This document shows, piece after piece, positions 10,234 through 20,632 of a stretch of 24,668 nucleotides of DNA. The notes under the pieces are model-generated. The model ran no database searches, was not told the origin of the DNA, and was given only the letters and a program-made list of their open reading frames with translations. Location: assembly GCA_001655205.1 (NCBI GenBank), contig LPNZ01006750.1, positions 1 through 24,668 of the forward strand. Direction: 5' to 3'. The translations under genes were made by a program, and so were the position numbers. Positions within the stretch are counted from its first letter, which is position 1. The number at the start of each line of letters is the position of its first letter. This stretch comes from Lenisia limosa. Lineage: Eukaryota > Breviatea.

Positions 10234-12371
10234 ATGACTCTGGAGCCAGTGCCAGGAGGACAGCAAAGATGGCTCTCCCGAAGGAAGTTGGAGCATCTGA
10301 AGACGTCCTCGTTTGGTGGATCCGCGCCGTCTTCTCCTTTACCTCCTTCCCCCTTCCCTTACTCCCCAATGACACCGGGTTGGCTGTTCTGAATCCAACT
10401 CTCATTGGTAGCTGTTATATATTTCATTTGGGCTTTACTTTTGTTCAAAAAGGCTTATCGGTGTTTTTTCTTGTCGACTGAAATGAATCCGTAATTTTGT
10501 GTTAACATATTAGGATCGCCCTCTGAAGGTTATTCCACCAAAAATGTCTATGTCAAAGGTATGCTGGGGAGGCACGCAGAAAGTTGTATATACAGAGTTG
10601 TAAGGCAAATGATTGGGAGAATTCTCAGCTTCGGCCAGATACAACCTTGGTTTTTTTAATATGGTTACGAATGCTGTCTCTTTTCTCTGTTGGAGTATTA
10701 CGCAGTAGGATACTATTCAACTCAGAATCCCCCCTCCCCAGAAACAACAATTAGACCTTAGCCTTTCATTTGTTCTAGCTAAGAGAAGCCGCATATTTTA
10801 TATATGATATACATATATATATATGTATATATATATACTACATGTAATATTATATAATATAACCCTTTTCAATAGGACTTGGACACACCACCACTGATGA
10901 CGCTCTTCAAAATCTCATCAAAGAGTGGGTCGAAATTGCACTCGCGTACCATCTTATTCGTGGGGCACTTATTCTGTAGCTGCGGTACTATTGAAAGTCT
11001 AAAAGTTGCCAAACATCCTAAAACAGGAAAATGTGCTGGATATGGTTTTGTAATGTGAGTTGGGGATGTAACAATATACATATCATATGGTTTGACAAAT
11101 TTGGATTTCAAAAAGTGAGGGCATGTCACACAATATAACTTCTCCAAGGATGTCGGACGAGGACGAAGCAGCATGTGCCATCAAAGCTCTCAACGATCAA
11201 GGCTATGAAGCCTCTTTGGCACGGGTGAGTAACTTCCATAACTTCTTTCTTGTTAATTCAGTGCAATACTTAGTTATGTCTTAGTCTCATTGTGACACTA
11301 TTCAGCAATCCTACTCACGACGATTGCGACAAAGTGAGGATTCAGACTCAACAAATCTCTATTTCCAGCACCTCCCTCTCAGTTGGGATGTTGATGTGGG
11401 AAGGGGTGAAGACAGAATAGCATAACAGTTTTTGAATTATCTGGATGCTTTCTCTACCAGGCATAGATATCATATGAGTCACAGATGTTAGGTTTTCAAG
11501 CGCTATCTGCTTCAGTTTGGTACAGTAATGTCACTAAGAATTCTCACCAAGCCCAGTCAAGTATCCAAAGGTGTTGGTTTTGCGAGGTGAGAGCTGAATG
11601 ATGAATAACAGGTCACATATTATGGAAGGAATTGACCGGTTTGATAAAAAATTGTCTTGATGACTATTCAATATAAAGTATATGATAGATATGTATTCTG
11701 TAACATGTAATACTAATACCATATGCTCATCTCTATATACTACATGTATATGTATGTATACATGTATACATGTAGTAATTATTTGGACTCGTTCACTTTG
11801 AAGAATGTCTACTCGAAAAGAGGCGGAACTAGTGATCAGTTCAATGAATCAGATGGAGTTAGTACCTGACAAACCACTATTGGTTCGTTTTGCTGACAGG
11901 TTTGGGGGTTATAATGAACCACTTCATATGATGCGGTTTAACTATCACAGCACCAGTCAGAAGAAAATCAAGGAGGAAAGGAAACTCAAAGAAATAAAGA
12001 GTCAAATCCTGTCCGCTGAGGCTGTTTTGGTAGGTCAAGTTGTCATTGCTGATATTCAGTCTTCATTGACTTTGAACAATCCGACAATGTCGATGTCTCT
12101 TCCAGCTTCCCCCGCAACCCCCATGTTTTCTGAGGCAAATTCGTTCTATTCACCAGGTTGGGGGAAATGCTTTCTTCTTTCTTCTTTTGATTTCAATTAG
12201 ATGGAATGGGAGGCAGAGGAGTAAGAGGGAGAGAGTTTTTGCAGATGTTTTAATGATGTAGGGGTTCGTAGGGCTGCCCCCCATGATGGTGGACTGAAGC
12301 AGTTCTTGGAGGCTTCGAAAGAAACTCCTATCATATCACCAGTTGCTGTCACCCCCAATTTATTTGTCTAA
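10234..12371 (+). CDS. Two-RRM RNA-binding protein, RBMS/MSSP-like
   Basis: Such proteins bind single-stranded A/U-rich RNA and regulate mRNA stability or translation. Eleven exons (10234-10378, 10514-10558, 10876-10924, 10980-11054, 11149-11224, 11306-11395, 11492-11586, 11804-11899, 11957-12029, 12060-12156, 12262-12371) sum to 951 bases, 316 residues, with every junction in phase. Residues 1-50 are basic then Ser/Pro-rich (GGSAPSSPLPPSPFPYSP). RRM1 has RNP2 NVYVKG and RNP1 KCAGYGFVM. RRM2 has RNP2 NLYFQHLPLSWD and RNP1 SKGVGFARM, ending KPLLVRFAD. The linker SEDSDSTNLYF and the PLS, GVGFARM and FAD signatures are what point to RBMS rather than ELAV. A basic stretch (SQKKIKEERKLKEIK) and a Ser/Pro-rich tail follow. 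Introns 11900-11956 and 12030-12059 are stopless multiples of three and may instead be coding. Confidence 0.85.
10559..10640 (+). repeat. Dispersed intronic element, copy A, beginning at a 5' splice site
   Basis: From the first base of RRM-gene intron 2 (GTATGCTGG), about 65 bases match 22458-22522 at roughly 54 positions. Shared blocks include CAGAAAG and GAGTTGTAAGGC. AGCTTCGG at 10627 recurs at 22567. Confidence 0.85.
11738..11777. repeat. Perfect 13-base inverted repeat in an RRM-gene intron
   Basis: Arms TACTACATGTATA (11738-11750) and TATACATGTAGTA (11765-11777) flank a 14-base AT-rich spacer. It lies 26 bases upstream of the acceptor of exon 8. A related TACTACATGTA string occurs in the AT-rich intron near 10837. 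Confidence 0.8.
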
Positions 12372-12956
12372 GGTTTTTTATTGGTAGGTTCTACTGTTGA
12401 TTTTATCAATTAGTATTCGGAGTAGTCGATCTTTTATAGTTGCCTTTTGTGTCTTTTTCTCATGTCCCTTTTTTCTGATTCAACTTTATTGTAAAATTCA
12501 CACAAATGAAAAAGATGGGAGTACATAATAATAACCTAACCATTAAAATTAGAAAAGCCACTCGCTGTGAAATGCAAAACAGACACCAAAAAATCTGAGG
12601 GATGAGATTCTGACGAGAATGTTCTACTGGTGACCGCCACCAATCCATGTACCCCCACCCACCAATCCATATAACGGGCACTTGGCCGACGCTGTCGCCC
12701 GGTCCGACGCGTAGTGTCTTTGGAGGGGTCCCAAGGCACCCTAGACAGATATCGTGAGGAGGGGGGGGGGGNNNNNNNNNNNNNNNNNNNNNNNNNNNNN
12801 NNNNNNNNNNNNNNNNNNNNNNNNNNNNNNNNNNNNNNNNNNNNNNNNNNNNNNNNNNNNNNNNNNNNNNNNNNNNNNNNNNNNNNNNNNNNNNAAGTGC
12901 TGTCACAATTGAGGGCTAAAATAGTTACAAAATAACAGAATGAGAAAGAAACCAAT

Positions 12957-13000
12957 TGGATATCGTATCACTTTTGCAGTGATATGATACCTCATATCCA
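12957..13000. repeat. Hairpin-forming dyad between convergent gene ends
   Basis: Outer arms TGGATAT (12957-12963) and ATATCCA (12994-13000) and inner arms TATCAC (12966-12971) and GTGATA (12979-12984) enclose a seven-base loop, TTTTGCA. The strand is undetermined; a transcript end structure is possible. Confidence 0.6.
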
Positions 13001-13083
13001 CCTGTATGATAATTAACCGACAAGTCTCAGTGATACTCTGATACACTCGGGATGAACCCTCGTGTTATCTTCGTTCATCATTT

Positions 13084-13097
13084 CGACTTGAAAGTCG
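13084..13097. repeat. Short perfect hairpin near the NAA40-like gene end
   Basis: CGACTT and AAGTCG pair across a two-base spacer about 40 bases beyond the NAA40-like stop codon (minus strand, 13137-13139). Confidence 0.5.
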
Positions 13098-13136
13098 GTC
13101 ATGATCATATCACTAGTGGATATGGTTAACATCTGC

Positions 13137-15402
13137 TCAAAATATATAAATCAATAATTTCCTTAAGACCCATGTCCAGACCTGGCGGAGGGTTTTCCTC
13201 AGCGGCTCCAATGACGGGCGCGGCGGCGGTCCTTTGGGGCTTGTTGGCGCTAAGAGAGTGAGAAAGAAGACAACACTCACCCGGTGTGGCTATTGAGCGA
13301 ATGGCCAGGACGGGTGTTGCGACTTTGAAGGCTCCAAAAGAGGGTGTTGGACGGTTGATCTAAGATCATTAGCAAGTTCACTCAATATTTAGCACCAAAG
13401 CGTACCGGGGATATAGCCCTGGTTGGCAACTTCGCGCGAACTGGTGACGTGGCCTTTGGTTTGCCTGATGATCAGTTTTCTGTACCAAAATGGCGATAGG
13501 GGCCCATCGGTAATTTCTTACAAGATGCAAGTTCCGCAACCTTTGTTGACAAAATGATTCCCCGACCCCAGGCACCCAAGTTGACCTTTCATTTTATCAC
13601 TATTAAAAAATTCGGAGTGTGAGATTAATGCAGAGCTTTTAGACCCCAATACAACTAATAGTGGTGTATACCTGGAGTGGACAGAGACACAACCGGCTCA
13701 GCATTGTAAGTCGACAATGGACTCGGAGTTTCGGATGCCGTGGGGAAGAGAACCAACTTTATTGAGTTCTGTGGCAATGAGTCGAGAAAATTGGAAACCA
13801 CTGCTAATACCTTTGGAGTAGACAGAGCATCCGAAGGATCGGGTGTTCCTGGAATGTTGTCAGGAGGGGGGGTTTCTAAACAGTCAGTGCTGAAAGTCAG
13901 TGTATTACGCTTTTCTTTAAAAAAAGAGAAGATTTACCTTTGATGGGGGTTTGCCTTGCATTGAGGGAGCAGAACCTTCCGCTTGGAGAACGCGAGAGAG
14001 GCGGCGGCGGAGTGGACGACACCAGCGGGGTGCTTGCCGTCTGAATAATGAGTTACATAAAGACGCTACCCACCGGTCTAGTTTCAGGCATGAGAATGTC
14101 GGTTGCCTGCAGGGCTCGTGACATGATGAGATAAGGCAGGTTCGGATTCTTCGGATTAGTTCGATCAGGGATGTACCTTGAAAATTAGAGCGAGAACCTT
14201 ATCATATTATATGTACATATCATATGTACAGTACATGTATGTATGTATGTATACGTACATATGTGTATGTCGCAAAATGAGAAAAGTAATGAGATTTGGG
14301 TGTATGTTGTTCTCAAGCTGATTATGTTTTTATTTCCGTGTTGATGAAAAGTTACCTCAAAGCAACGCCCATCACCCTAGTTTTGATTTGTAGAACTCTA
14401 TCGCCCGTTTGTTTTCTGAAGCGTAAGGCAATATGAACTCAGAGAAAACAACCCACGCTTGAAGACAGTCAGCTTGACACCCCTCATGTTGTATTTGGCT
14501 GAAATGACGTGTGCAAAGGTCATCAGATGCCTACAAGATGACCTGATTTGGTGTGCATGTTTGATGGAGTTGAGCGATATGTCATAGGCTGTTGATAATT
14601 CCTATTGTAGTATACAATGTCAAAGGAGAGCAGATCCGGGCTCACTTTCCTAATCCACGACCAACAAAACTCTTGGCGATTTGAATTTCGTAACTAGATG
14701 GTCAGAGAGAAATAGGTCGGGGGTACTCTAACATCACCTCCCCCCACATATAGCCAAATGCATCACCCTCCTCTTCGACAAAACGAAGATGGATGAATCC
14801 AAGAATCTTGTTGCTTTCATTCTTGGCAATAATATATCTAGGAAGTCAAGCACGGAGTATGTTTTCAGAATAATTATAATATTAGCCTTCAAACCTGGCA
14901 TCATCTTCGAAACATTCTTCTTTCTTGATTGCGGGGTTCCATCCCCAGTCAGGTCCGGCTTCCTCATACCTACACCATGAGGCGAGGCCAGATGAGACCG
15001 TTACAAACATGGTCTTCATGTTGGCTTCCAGGATGGAGAACAGCGCTGTTTTCTCCGTGTTATGAAGCTTTTTTGCCCATTTGTAAGTGATATTAATATC
15101 CTCACTGAAAGGTGAAAATTTGATCCACAGCTTAGAGACTTACTTTCCTGAACGGAAAGTCCTAAAACGAGAAAACGGGTTTTTCGCGATCTGAAAGATT
15201 TTCTGAACCTAGTCGCGTTAATGTCTCGTTGATATAGTTGGAGAACTATTTTTGGGTGGAAGGCGTTGCAGAAGAGTAAAAGGTATCCACAATCCCTTAA
15301 CTTACCTTGTTTGCGGCGGCAATTCTTGCGTAAGGCTTCTAAATAATGAACTTCAAGATACTCATGGGCGAAAAAAACCTTGGTTGGTGGAATGAAGCCC
15401 AT
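13137..15402 (-). CDS. NAA40: NAA40-like N-alpha-acetyltransferase with Ser/Thr-Pro-rich C-terminal extension
   Basis: NAA40 (NatD) acetylates the N-termini of histones H4 and H2A. Exons read on the minus strand: about 15095-15015 (YKWAKKLHNTEKTALFSILE, then ANMKTM), about 14974-14900 (YEEAGPDWGWNPAIKKEE), about 14850-14755 (YIIAKNESNKILGFIHLRF), about 14700-14650 (YEIQIAKSFVGRGLGK), about 14530-14465 (HLMTFAHVISAKYNMRG, then VKLTVFK), about 14405-14365 (NKRAIEFYKSKLG) and 14183-14078 (PYLIMSRAL). This follows human NAA40 block by block (NMQTMYE, GLGKFL, VMLTVFKHN, YEILS). Splice phases then continue into five more exons rich in SP/TP pairs, ending at stop 13137-13139; the human protein lacks this tail. 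The acetyl-CoA loop reads VGRGLG, lacking the usual first Arg/Gln. The N-terminus is uncertain: Met at 15402 opens a frame, but a better-fitting exon (KPYARIAAANK) near 15340-15305 is in another frame. Confidence 0.8.
14195..14275. repeat. AT/GT-rich palindromic microsatellite in NAA40-like intron
   Basis: A run of ATGT/ACAT steps (GTATGTATGTATGTATAC and neighbours) with imperfect palindromes around GTACATATCATATGTAC, between two coding exons. Confidence 0.6.
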
Positions 15403-15753
15403 TCTTGCTGACTATAGTGGAACCGCAGCTTCCTTTTCCATATCTTGTGCAGTTACCTCATTAGAATTATTTTATTATCCTCCAGTCCATCTATCATTGT
15501 TATTATTATTAAATGTGTTCTTGAATGCTTGACATTTTTTTATTTTTGGTTCACGCCGCCGGGCATTGATTTCCATTATTTAAGAGTAATTGCGGAGGAA
15601 TCATCACGTGCAGTTTTGTGATACTACTAGGAGACTAGGAGACAGTTGCGAGAAAGTGACAAGAATACTACATTTGTACTACATTGTTTGCTTTCATATG
15701 ATATGTGTTTCGCGCATGGAAAACAAAAACTACCTATACATTGCTAAAATACA

Positions 15754-18700
15754 CTACATAGCCGATCTTTGTCTCTCGGCCTCCTTCTCCGCTGTAATCT
15801 TCGACTCAATTTGAACCTCGTCAATTGGGCCGATCTGAGAGGTCAGAACAAGATGGCACGCCAGAAATAACGTACCTCCTCCGCGTATTGTTGGAATCTT
15901 GCATTGGTTTCTGCACGGCCAAGGAGACTAAAGCAGTAAGGTGCATCCCATTTTGTGCAGTAAAGTCTCTATTAAAACTAGGATCATAGAGATCCGGCGG
16001 TTGACTACAGCAGTGTAAAGCCCATTCAATCGTCTTCACCATTCACCCCTCCACCCACGCTAAGTGCTTTCCTCTTCGGGACAACACGGTGTCAACATGG
16101 GTGCGGTGCCGCACTGCTAACTCCAACGCTCTACGGAGTTAACAAACACCCACAAAACAATATCATATCACAATATAATATATCTCTTCCCATCTAGGGG
16201 TAACCCACCTTTCCCAGTTGTAGAGCCTCAGATGCATTTCAATTGCTCGGAACGTGAGCCCAGCTTGGAGCTACAGAGTCATGACTAACGGACAGAGTAT
16301 CAAAGTAGTATATGATATGATAATATTCTTTTATTTCTGAGATAGACATGGTCGTACTCATATAAAACAAGGTAGCACCTGGACGAAGCCGTACAAATAG
16401 AAAGAGACTACAGCCAAGCCGCCAACTAAGATGGCTTCGGCTTCGGCAGGCTCGCGGCGGAAGAGTGCCAACTCCGCGTTCCTTGCCTCAATGGTCGGGA
16501 TTTCCTTGAGTTCCGCGAGATAGTGCACCGTAGCAACCATTTCAATTGAGGCATAAGCCACTTCTGCTGTTCCTAACTCCTGGGGGGGGGGGGGGNNNNN
16601 NNNNNNNNNNNNNNNNNNNNNNNNNNNNNNNNNNNNNNNNNNNNNNNNNNNNNNNNNNNNNNNNNNNNNNNNNNNNNNTTGAGACGGTGTACGCAAGCAA
16701 ACCTTCGCTTCAATTGCCATTCCTGCCAGTGCTGCCCAAAGCGATTTATCATTCACAACTCGACAAAGCCTGAAAGGTGACACCAAGAAGTACTTCCCTG
16801 CCTTGATCTATTTTCCGTGACCAAGGTTGGAAAAGACAACATATCAATCCAGGATTTTCATTCAATTTCAGTCCATGGTAACACTACACACCTCAGGGCT
16901 TCTTCCCAGTCCGCGTTCTGGAACAGGCGGTAGAGTGTCGGCGGATGTGGCGAGACACCTGAGGGAAACTTGTCAGATTCTCAACAATATGTAGAAATCA
17001 CGGAAGCTCAGGTTGTGGCTAGTCAAAACCATTAGCATCGTGATTGTAAAAGATAAATATTTGAAATACAAACATATCAATGCAATAATATTGTGCATTG
17101 TGCATAACATATAACAATGCAATAATATTGTGCATAACGTATATCAATGCAATAATATTGTGCATAACATGATTATAACAAACTTTCCTTCTGAAAAATC
17201 GGTCAAGACTAACTATGGTCAATGTATATTGGGGATTGGCGAAGCATTATAATCTCAAGCCAGCAAGATGGCACCCACTTGTGAAATGCAGGCCTCCAGA
17301 GGCCAGACGTGACACCACCTGTTTGTCATCAGTGTGGGAAATAAACAAAAAGAGTACAAAGAGATGAGCATTACCTGAGAATAGCCATGAGAGATCACTG
17401 TAGTGTGTACATCGAAAGGCCCATCGTAGGAGGTCTGGAAGATGAAAATCACCAACGGAGAAGAAATAGCCCCCACCACTCCTACGGAAATGAGGTTTTT
17501 GAGATCCGGGTCGACAAGACAGGCCTGGGGGTAGGTCCACACCACAAGGCGGCAGTCAGTGAGGACGGACAGGATAGGAGCAGTCGCGTGCCAACTCATC
17601 GATGTCACCATCTGGGGGGGGGGGTAAAANNNNNNNNNNNNNNNNNNNNNNNNNNNNNNNNNNNNNNNNNNNNNNNNNNNNNNNNNNNNNNNNNNNNNNN
17701 NNNNNNNNAAGAGGCTCTATTATGGTCAGCATACATTTGCAAGGTTGACTGGTGCGGGCTTTGTCACGTTTGAGATGAATAATTCTCCACTAACGTCAAC
17801 AAATGCAACCTGAATTAATGAGAAAATAATATTTATCATTTCAGTATTGTAGTTGTATTGTTTAGAGTGAACCGGAAGAATTCATGTTCTTCAGCATACA
17901 ACGGGTTGAGAACCAGGAGCAGCAAAGACAGAAACGGCACTAATCTTTTCCTTGTGGACAATTTGACCAATTGCTCTTCCGGTGGTCGGTTGAAACACTG
18001 TACAAGTCAGTTACCGAAGTTCAACAAAGCCAAATAAAGTAACAATGGACCCCCACCCCACCCTTGGCCGTCTTCGGAGCAGCAGAGTCAACAACAACGA
18101 CACTGTCTTCGGAAATGGAGAGGTTCGAAGGCCGCAGTAAGTCGCCTCGGATGCCAGGAATCTGAGGGTCAGAATATGGCAACAATGGCCACGTAGGATG
18201 GAGCCTACCTTGAGAGCCGCCACGGGATGCCCCTCGAAATCAAACACCCTCAGGNNNNNNNNNNNNNNNNNNNNNNNNNNTTGAACTCCGTCCGCCGTCA
18301 CAAAGTGTCTGAGGGTCAGTGAACGGTTCGCTGAGTATTTAATATGTAAACCCCAGTTGAACCACAGCTCACTTGCTGGACATTGTGATGAGCGAAGGCG
18401 GTACTTTGGTGTCAACAATGGCAGGCATGTCCCAGGCTCCGCTGCTGTAACAGTATATCTGTGTAGTGGTGGCAACAACCAAGTGGTCGTGCCCGAGTTC
18501 GAACTAAATTGTTAGTAAAGGTAATGATTTAATTGTTGAATTAATAATATGATGCAAATATCCAATGGAGCTAATTACAATGACTTGATAGGGTGTTTCG
18601 TCCTGCTTATTTCTGCATAGAGGAGAACTTGACGCTGCAACTCACCATAGTAATGGGGTCACGAACTTTCAAGTCTTCAGTTGATCCGTTGATAGCGTCA

Positions 18701-20632
18701 TGCAGGTATACTGGGAAGTTAGAACCTAATGTTGCGCCACTCCCCGGATATACGCCTACATGATGAAGCGTCTGTCTGGCGAATAAGAAGGGATGCACCG
18801 GACTTCTCTTTTCCGACCAAACGGCACTGGCTGATTTCTCCGGAGGCGGACCCAGTTGCAATCTGGGAATGAGTGTTGAGGGTGCCAACGGAAGAAAGGG
18901 GAAATGTCGAAATTTATTGAGATTTATTGAGGCTTGTCTTTCTGATTAGAACTGAAACAAATCTGTTTAAAGACAACCAAGGCGTACCAGGGTGCCGTCA
19001 GGGGACCACGAAGTTGAGACTATGCTGCCGGGGGCATCAAAAGTGGCTCTAGTGCTGGTCCATCCCTGCGTCAAAACCACCCGCACGGCAGAAAACTCTC
19101 CCACAGCCAGCTCCGAGCCATCAGCACGCCATGATACGTGGTTTGTGGGGTAGGGCGAGGCGGGAGACGAGTGTATTGTTCTATTTTGTGAAACTGGCTN
19201 NNNNNNNNNNNNNNNNNNNNNNNNNNNNNNNNNNNNNNNNNNNNNNNNNNNNNNNNNNNNNNNNNNNNNNNNNNNNNNNNNNNAATACATTCTTTAATGC
19301 AAAAAAAGGCCCGACATACCTTCCGAACGCATCGAACACCTTGAACTTGCCATCTTCCGAGCCTGAGGCGATATAGCCTGTCACAGCGGACCACGAGAGG
19401 GACAACACCAACCCGTCATGGGCTGTTGATGTTACGAAGATTATAAGTTGGTACTCTACGCTGCTATGGCACAATGAGAACATGGCATCTAAAAGAACAC
19501 CCCAGCAACCCTTAAACTCTGTTTGTTTGGCTGATGGTTGGAGGGGGCGGAGGATAATGCTGTTACCATGGGTGTAGGCAATCTGGTCTCCTGCAGCAGA
19601 CCATTCCAAAGAATAAACGGATTTGCCTAAAGTATCAACTCAGGAATCCGACAAGCTGTGTGTACGGATAATCAAAGGACTATACGGAGGCCCAGAGGCC
19701 TTCTCACCAGTGTGTGGAAGAGTAGAACGAAGGATCCCCGACTTTGACCAGATTTTTATGAAGCCGTCTTCTCCTCCTGTTGCTAGCGCCGCGCCTGGGT
19801 GAGGTTAAAGCTTGTAAAAAGAGTATTGGAAACAGTTGAAATGCGAAATGTTATTGTGATGTTCGATTGGAAAGAGTAGACCCATACCATCAGCACTCCA
19901 CTTCAGGCTAAGAATGGCCCCCTTATGGGCGTCAGTTTTCTTATCCACGCGACCGGACGCGTTGAGCAGCCGCAGCCCGCCATCACTGCTTCCCACTGCA
20001 AACGTCTACATTATGAGAACAGGAGCTGCTTTAGTGGAATCCGGGAAGGGTGACGTGACAGCGTGGTGTGACAGTTGTATTGAACTGCAAGAGAATCGAT
20101 CCTATGTTTGCACTTCAAACAAAATTGTGCCCTTGCTCACCTCCACGCCGCTAGTTTTACCGGGGGGAGTGGGAGCCAGGGCCATTGCGGTGGGGTGCAG
20201 GTCGGCAAGGCTGAACATGTCCTGCCCAACTTCACTAAACTGTCAGAAGAAAAAATCTGCAAGCTAAAGCGCAATGCGCTAAGTTTTTGAAATAATAATA
20301 AAACAACAATATTGAAGAAATTAAGAAAGACAGAAAGTTGCAAAACAAAGAGAACAGCAATGGAATGGAAACGGCAACAAAAATGTTGAACAGAGGAAGT
20401 AACGGTAAAGGGAGGGAAGACCTACATACCCATTTTTCCATTTAATAAACTTTCCATCATCTCCACAAGTCACTAAATCGCCCGAACGAAGCCAGGCAGC
20501 TCCAGTAACTGGGCCATCATCTGAAGATCGGGTTAGCAAAGCAACTTTTTGGGAGCTGGGTCCATAATTTTGGCAAAATCTAGAAGTAAACCCACGTTTA
20601 CACGACGATAGCTGGTTGGTAAGTACTTGCAT
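15754..20632 (-). CDS. IFT80: Intraflagellar transport protein 80 (IFT-B complex, WD40)
   Basis: IFT80 is a peripheral IFT-B subunit needed for anterograde transport in cilia. About 22 minus-strand exons follow human IFT80 in order. The first propeller has [16 protein letters not shown] (20500-20440), [20 protein letters not shown] (about 19990), [20 protein letters not shown] (about 19770), [11 protein letters not shown] (about 19540), [15 protein letters not shown] (about 19345), [14 protein letters not shown] (about 19120) and STSWSPDG (about 19000). The second has [77 protein letters not shown] and [14 protein letters not shown]. The C-terminal helical part has [44 protein letters not shown] and [14 protein letters not shown]. 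The last exon ([20 protein letters not shown]) ends at 15754. Three gaps fall in introns or exon edges, and one (18255-18280) removes coding sequence. Met 20632 is the first available start but is not conserved. Exon joining near 16055 is unresolved. No clear RFX X-box was seen upstream. Confidence 0.92.
16094..16152. other. Two-hairpin structured element in an IFT80 intron
   Basis: On the plus strand, GTGCGG/CCGCAC (16101-16114, two-base loop) is followed by TAACTCC/GGAGTTA (16118-16141, ten-base loop). A GGGTG...CACCC pair could enclose both. It lies in the intron before the last IFT80 coding exons. It looks cloverleaf-like but does not fit a tRNA. Confidence 0.55.
16580..16595 (-). other. 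Poly-C 3' splice site of IFT80 beside a gap
   Basis: On the coding strand 14 C residues are followed by AG and the exon [15 protein letters not shown]. The run directly abuts the gap 16596-16678. Confidence 0.7.
17074..17168. repeat. Three tandem copies of a 30-base AT-rich unit in an IFT80 intron
   Basis: Units 17074-17108 (with a five-base internal duplication), 17109-17138 and 17139-17168 share CAATGCAATAATATTGTGCA and end GCATAAC. The core is nearly palindromic. Confidence 0.9.
17612..17629 (-). other. Poly-C 3' splice site of IFT80 beside a gap
   Basis: On the coding strand TTTTA, then 11 C residues, then AG precede the exon starting [17 protein letters not shown] plus poly-C plus AG is the same string as at 3342-3360 in the gelsolin gene. 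Confidence 0.7.

Larger units (their letters stand above)
12372..13136. other. Convergent intergenic region with gap and hairpins
   Basis: It lies between the 3' ends of the RRM gene and the NAA40-like gene. It contains a G11 run (12761-12771) abutting the gap 12772-12894 and dyad structures at 12957-13000 and 13084-13097. No supported gene, and no clear AATAAA on either strand. Confidence 0.5.

Noticed and set aside
13040-13110. tRNA-like text on the minus strand (GGGATGAACCC and CGACTTGAAAGTCG)
   Set aside because: The T-loop lacks two bases and the putative anticodon stem cannot form a seven-base loop; no D arm or acceptor stem pairs.
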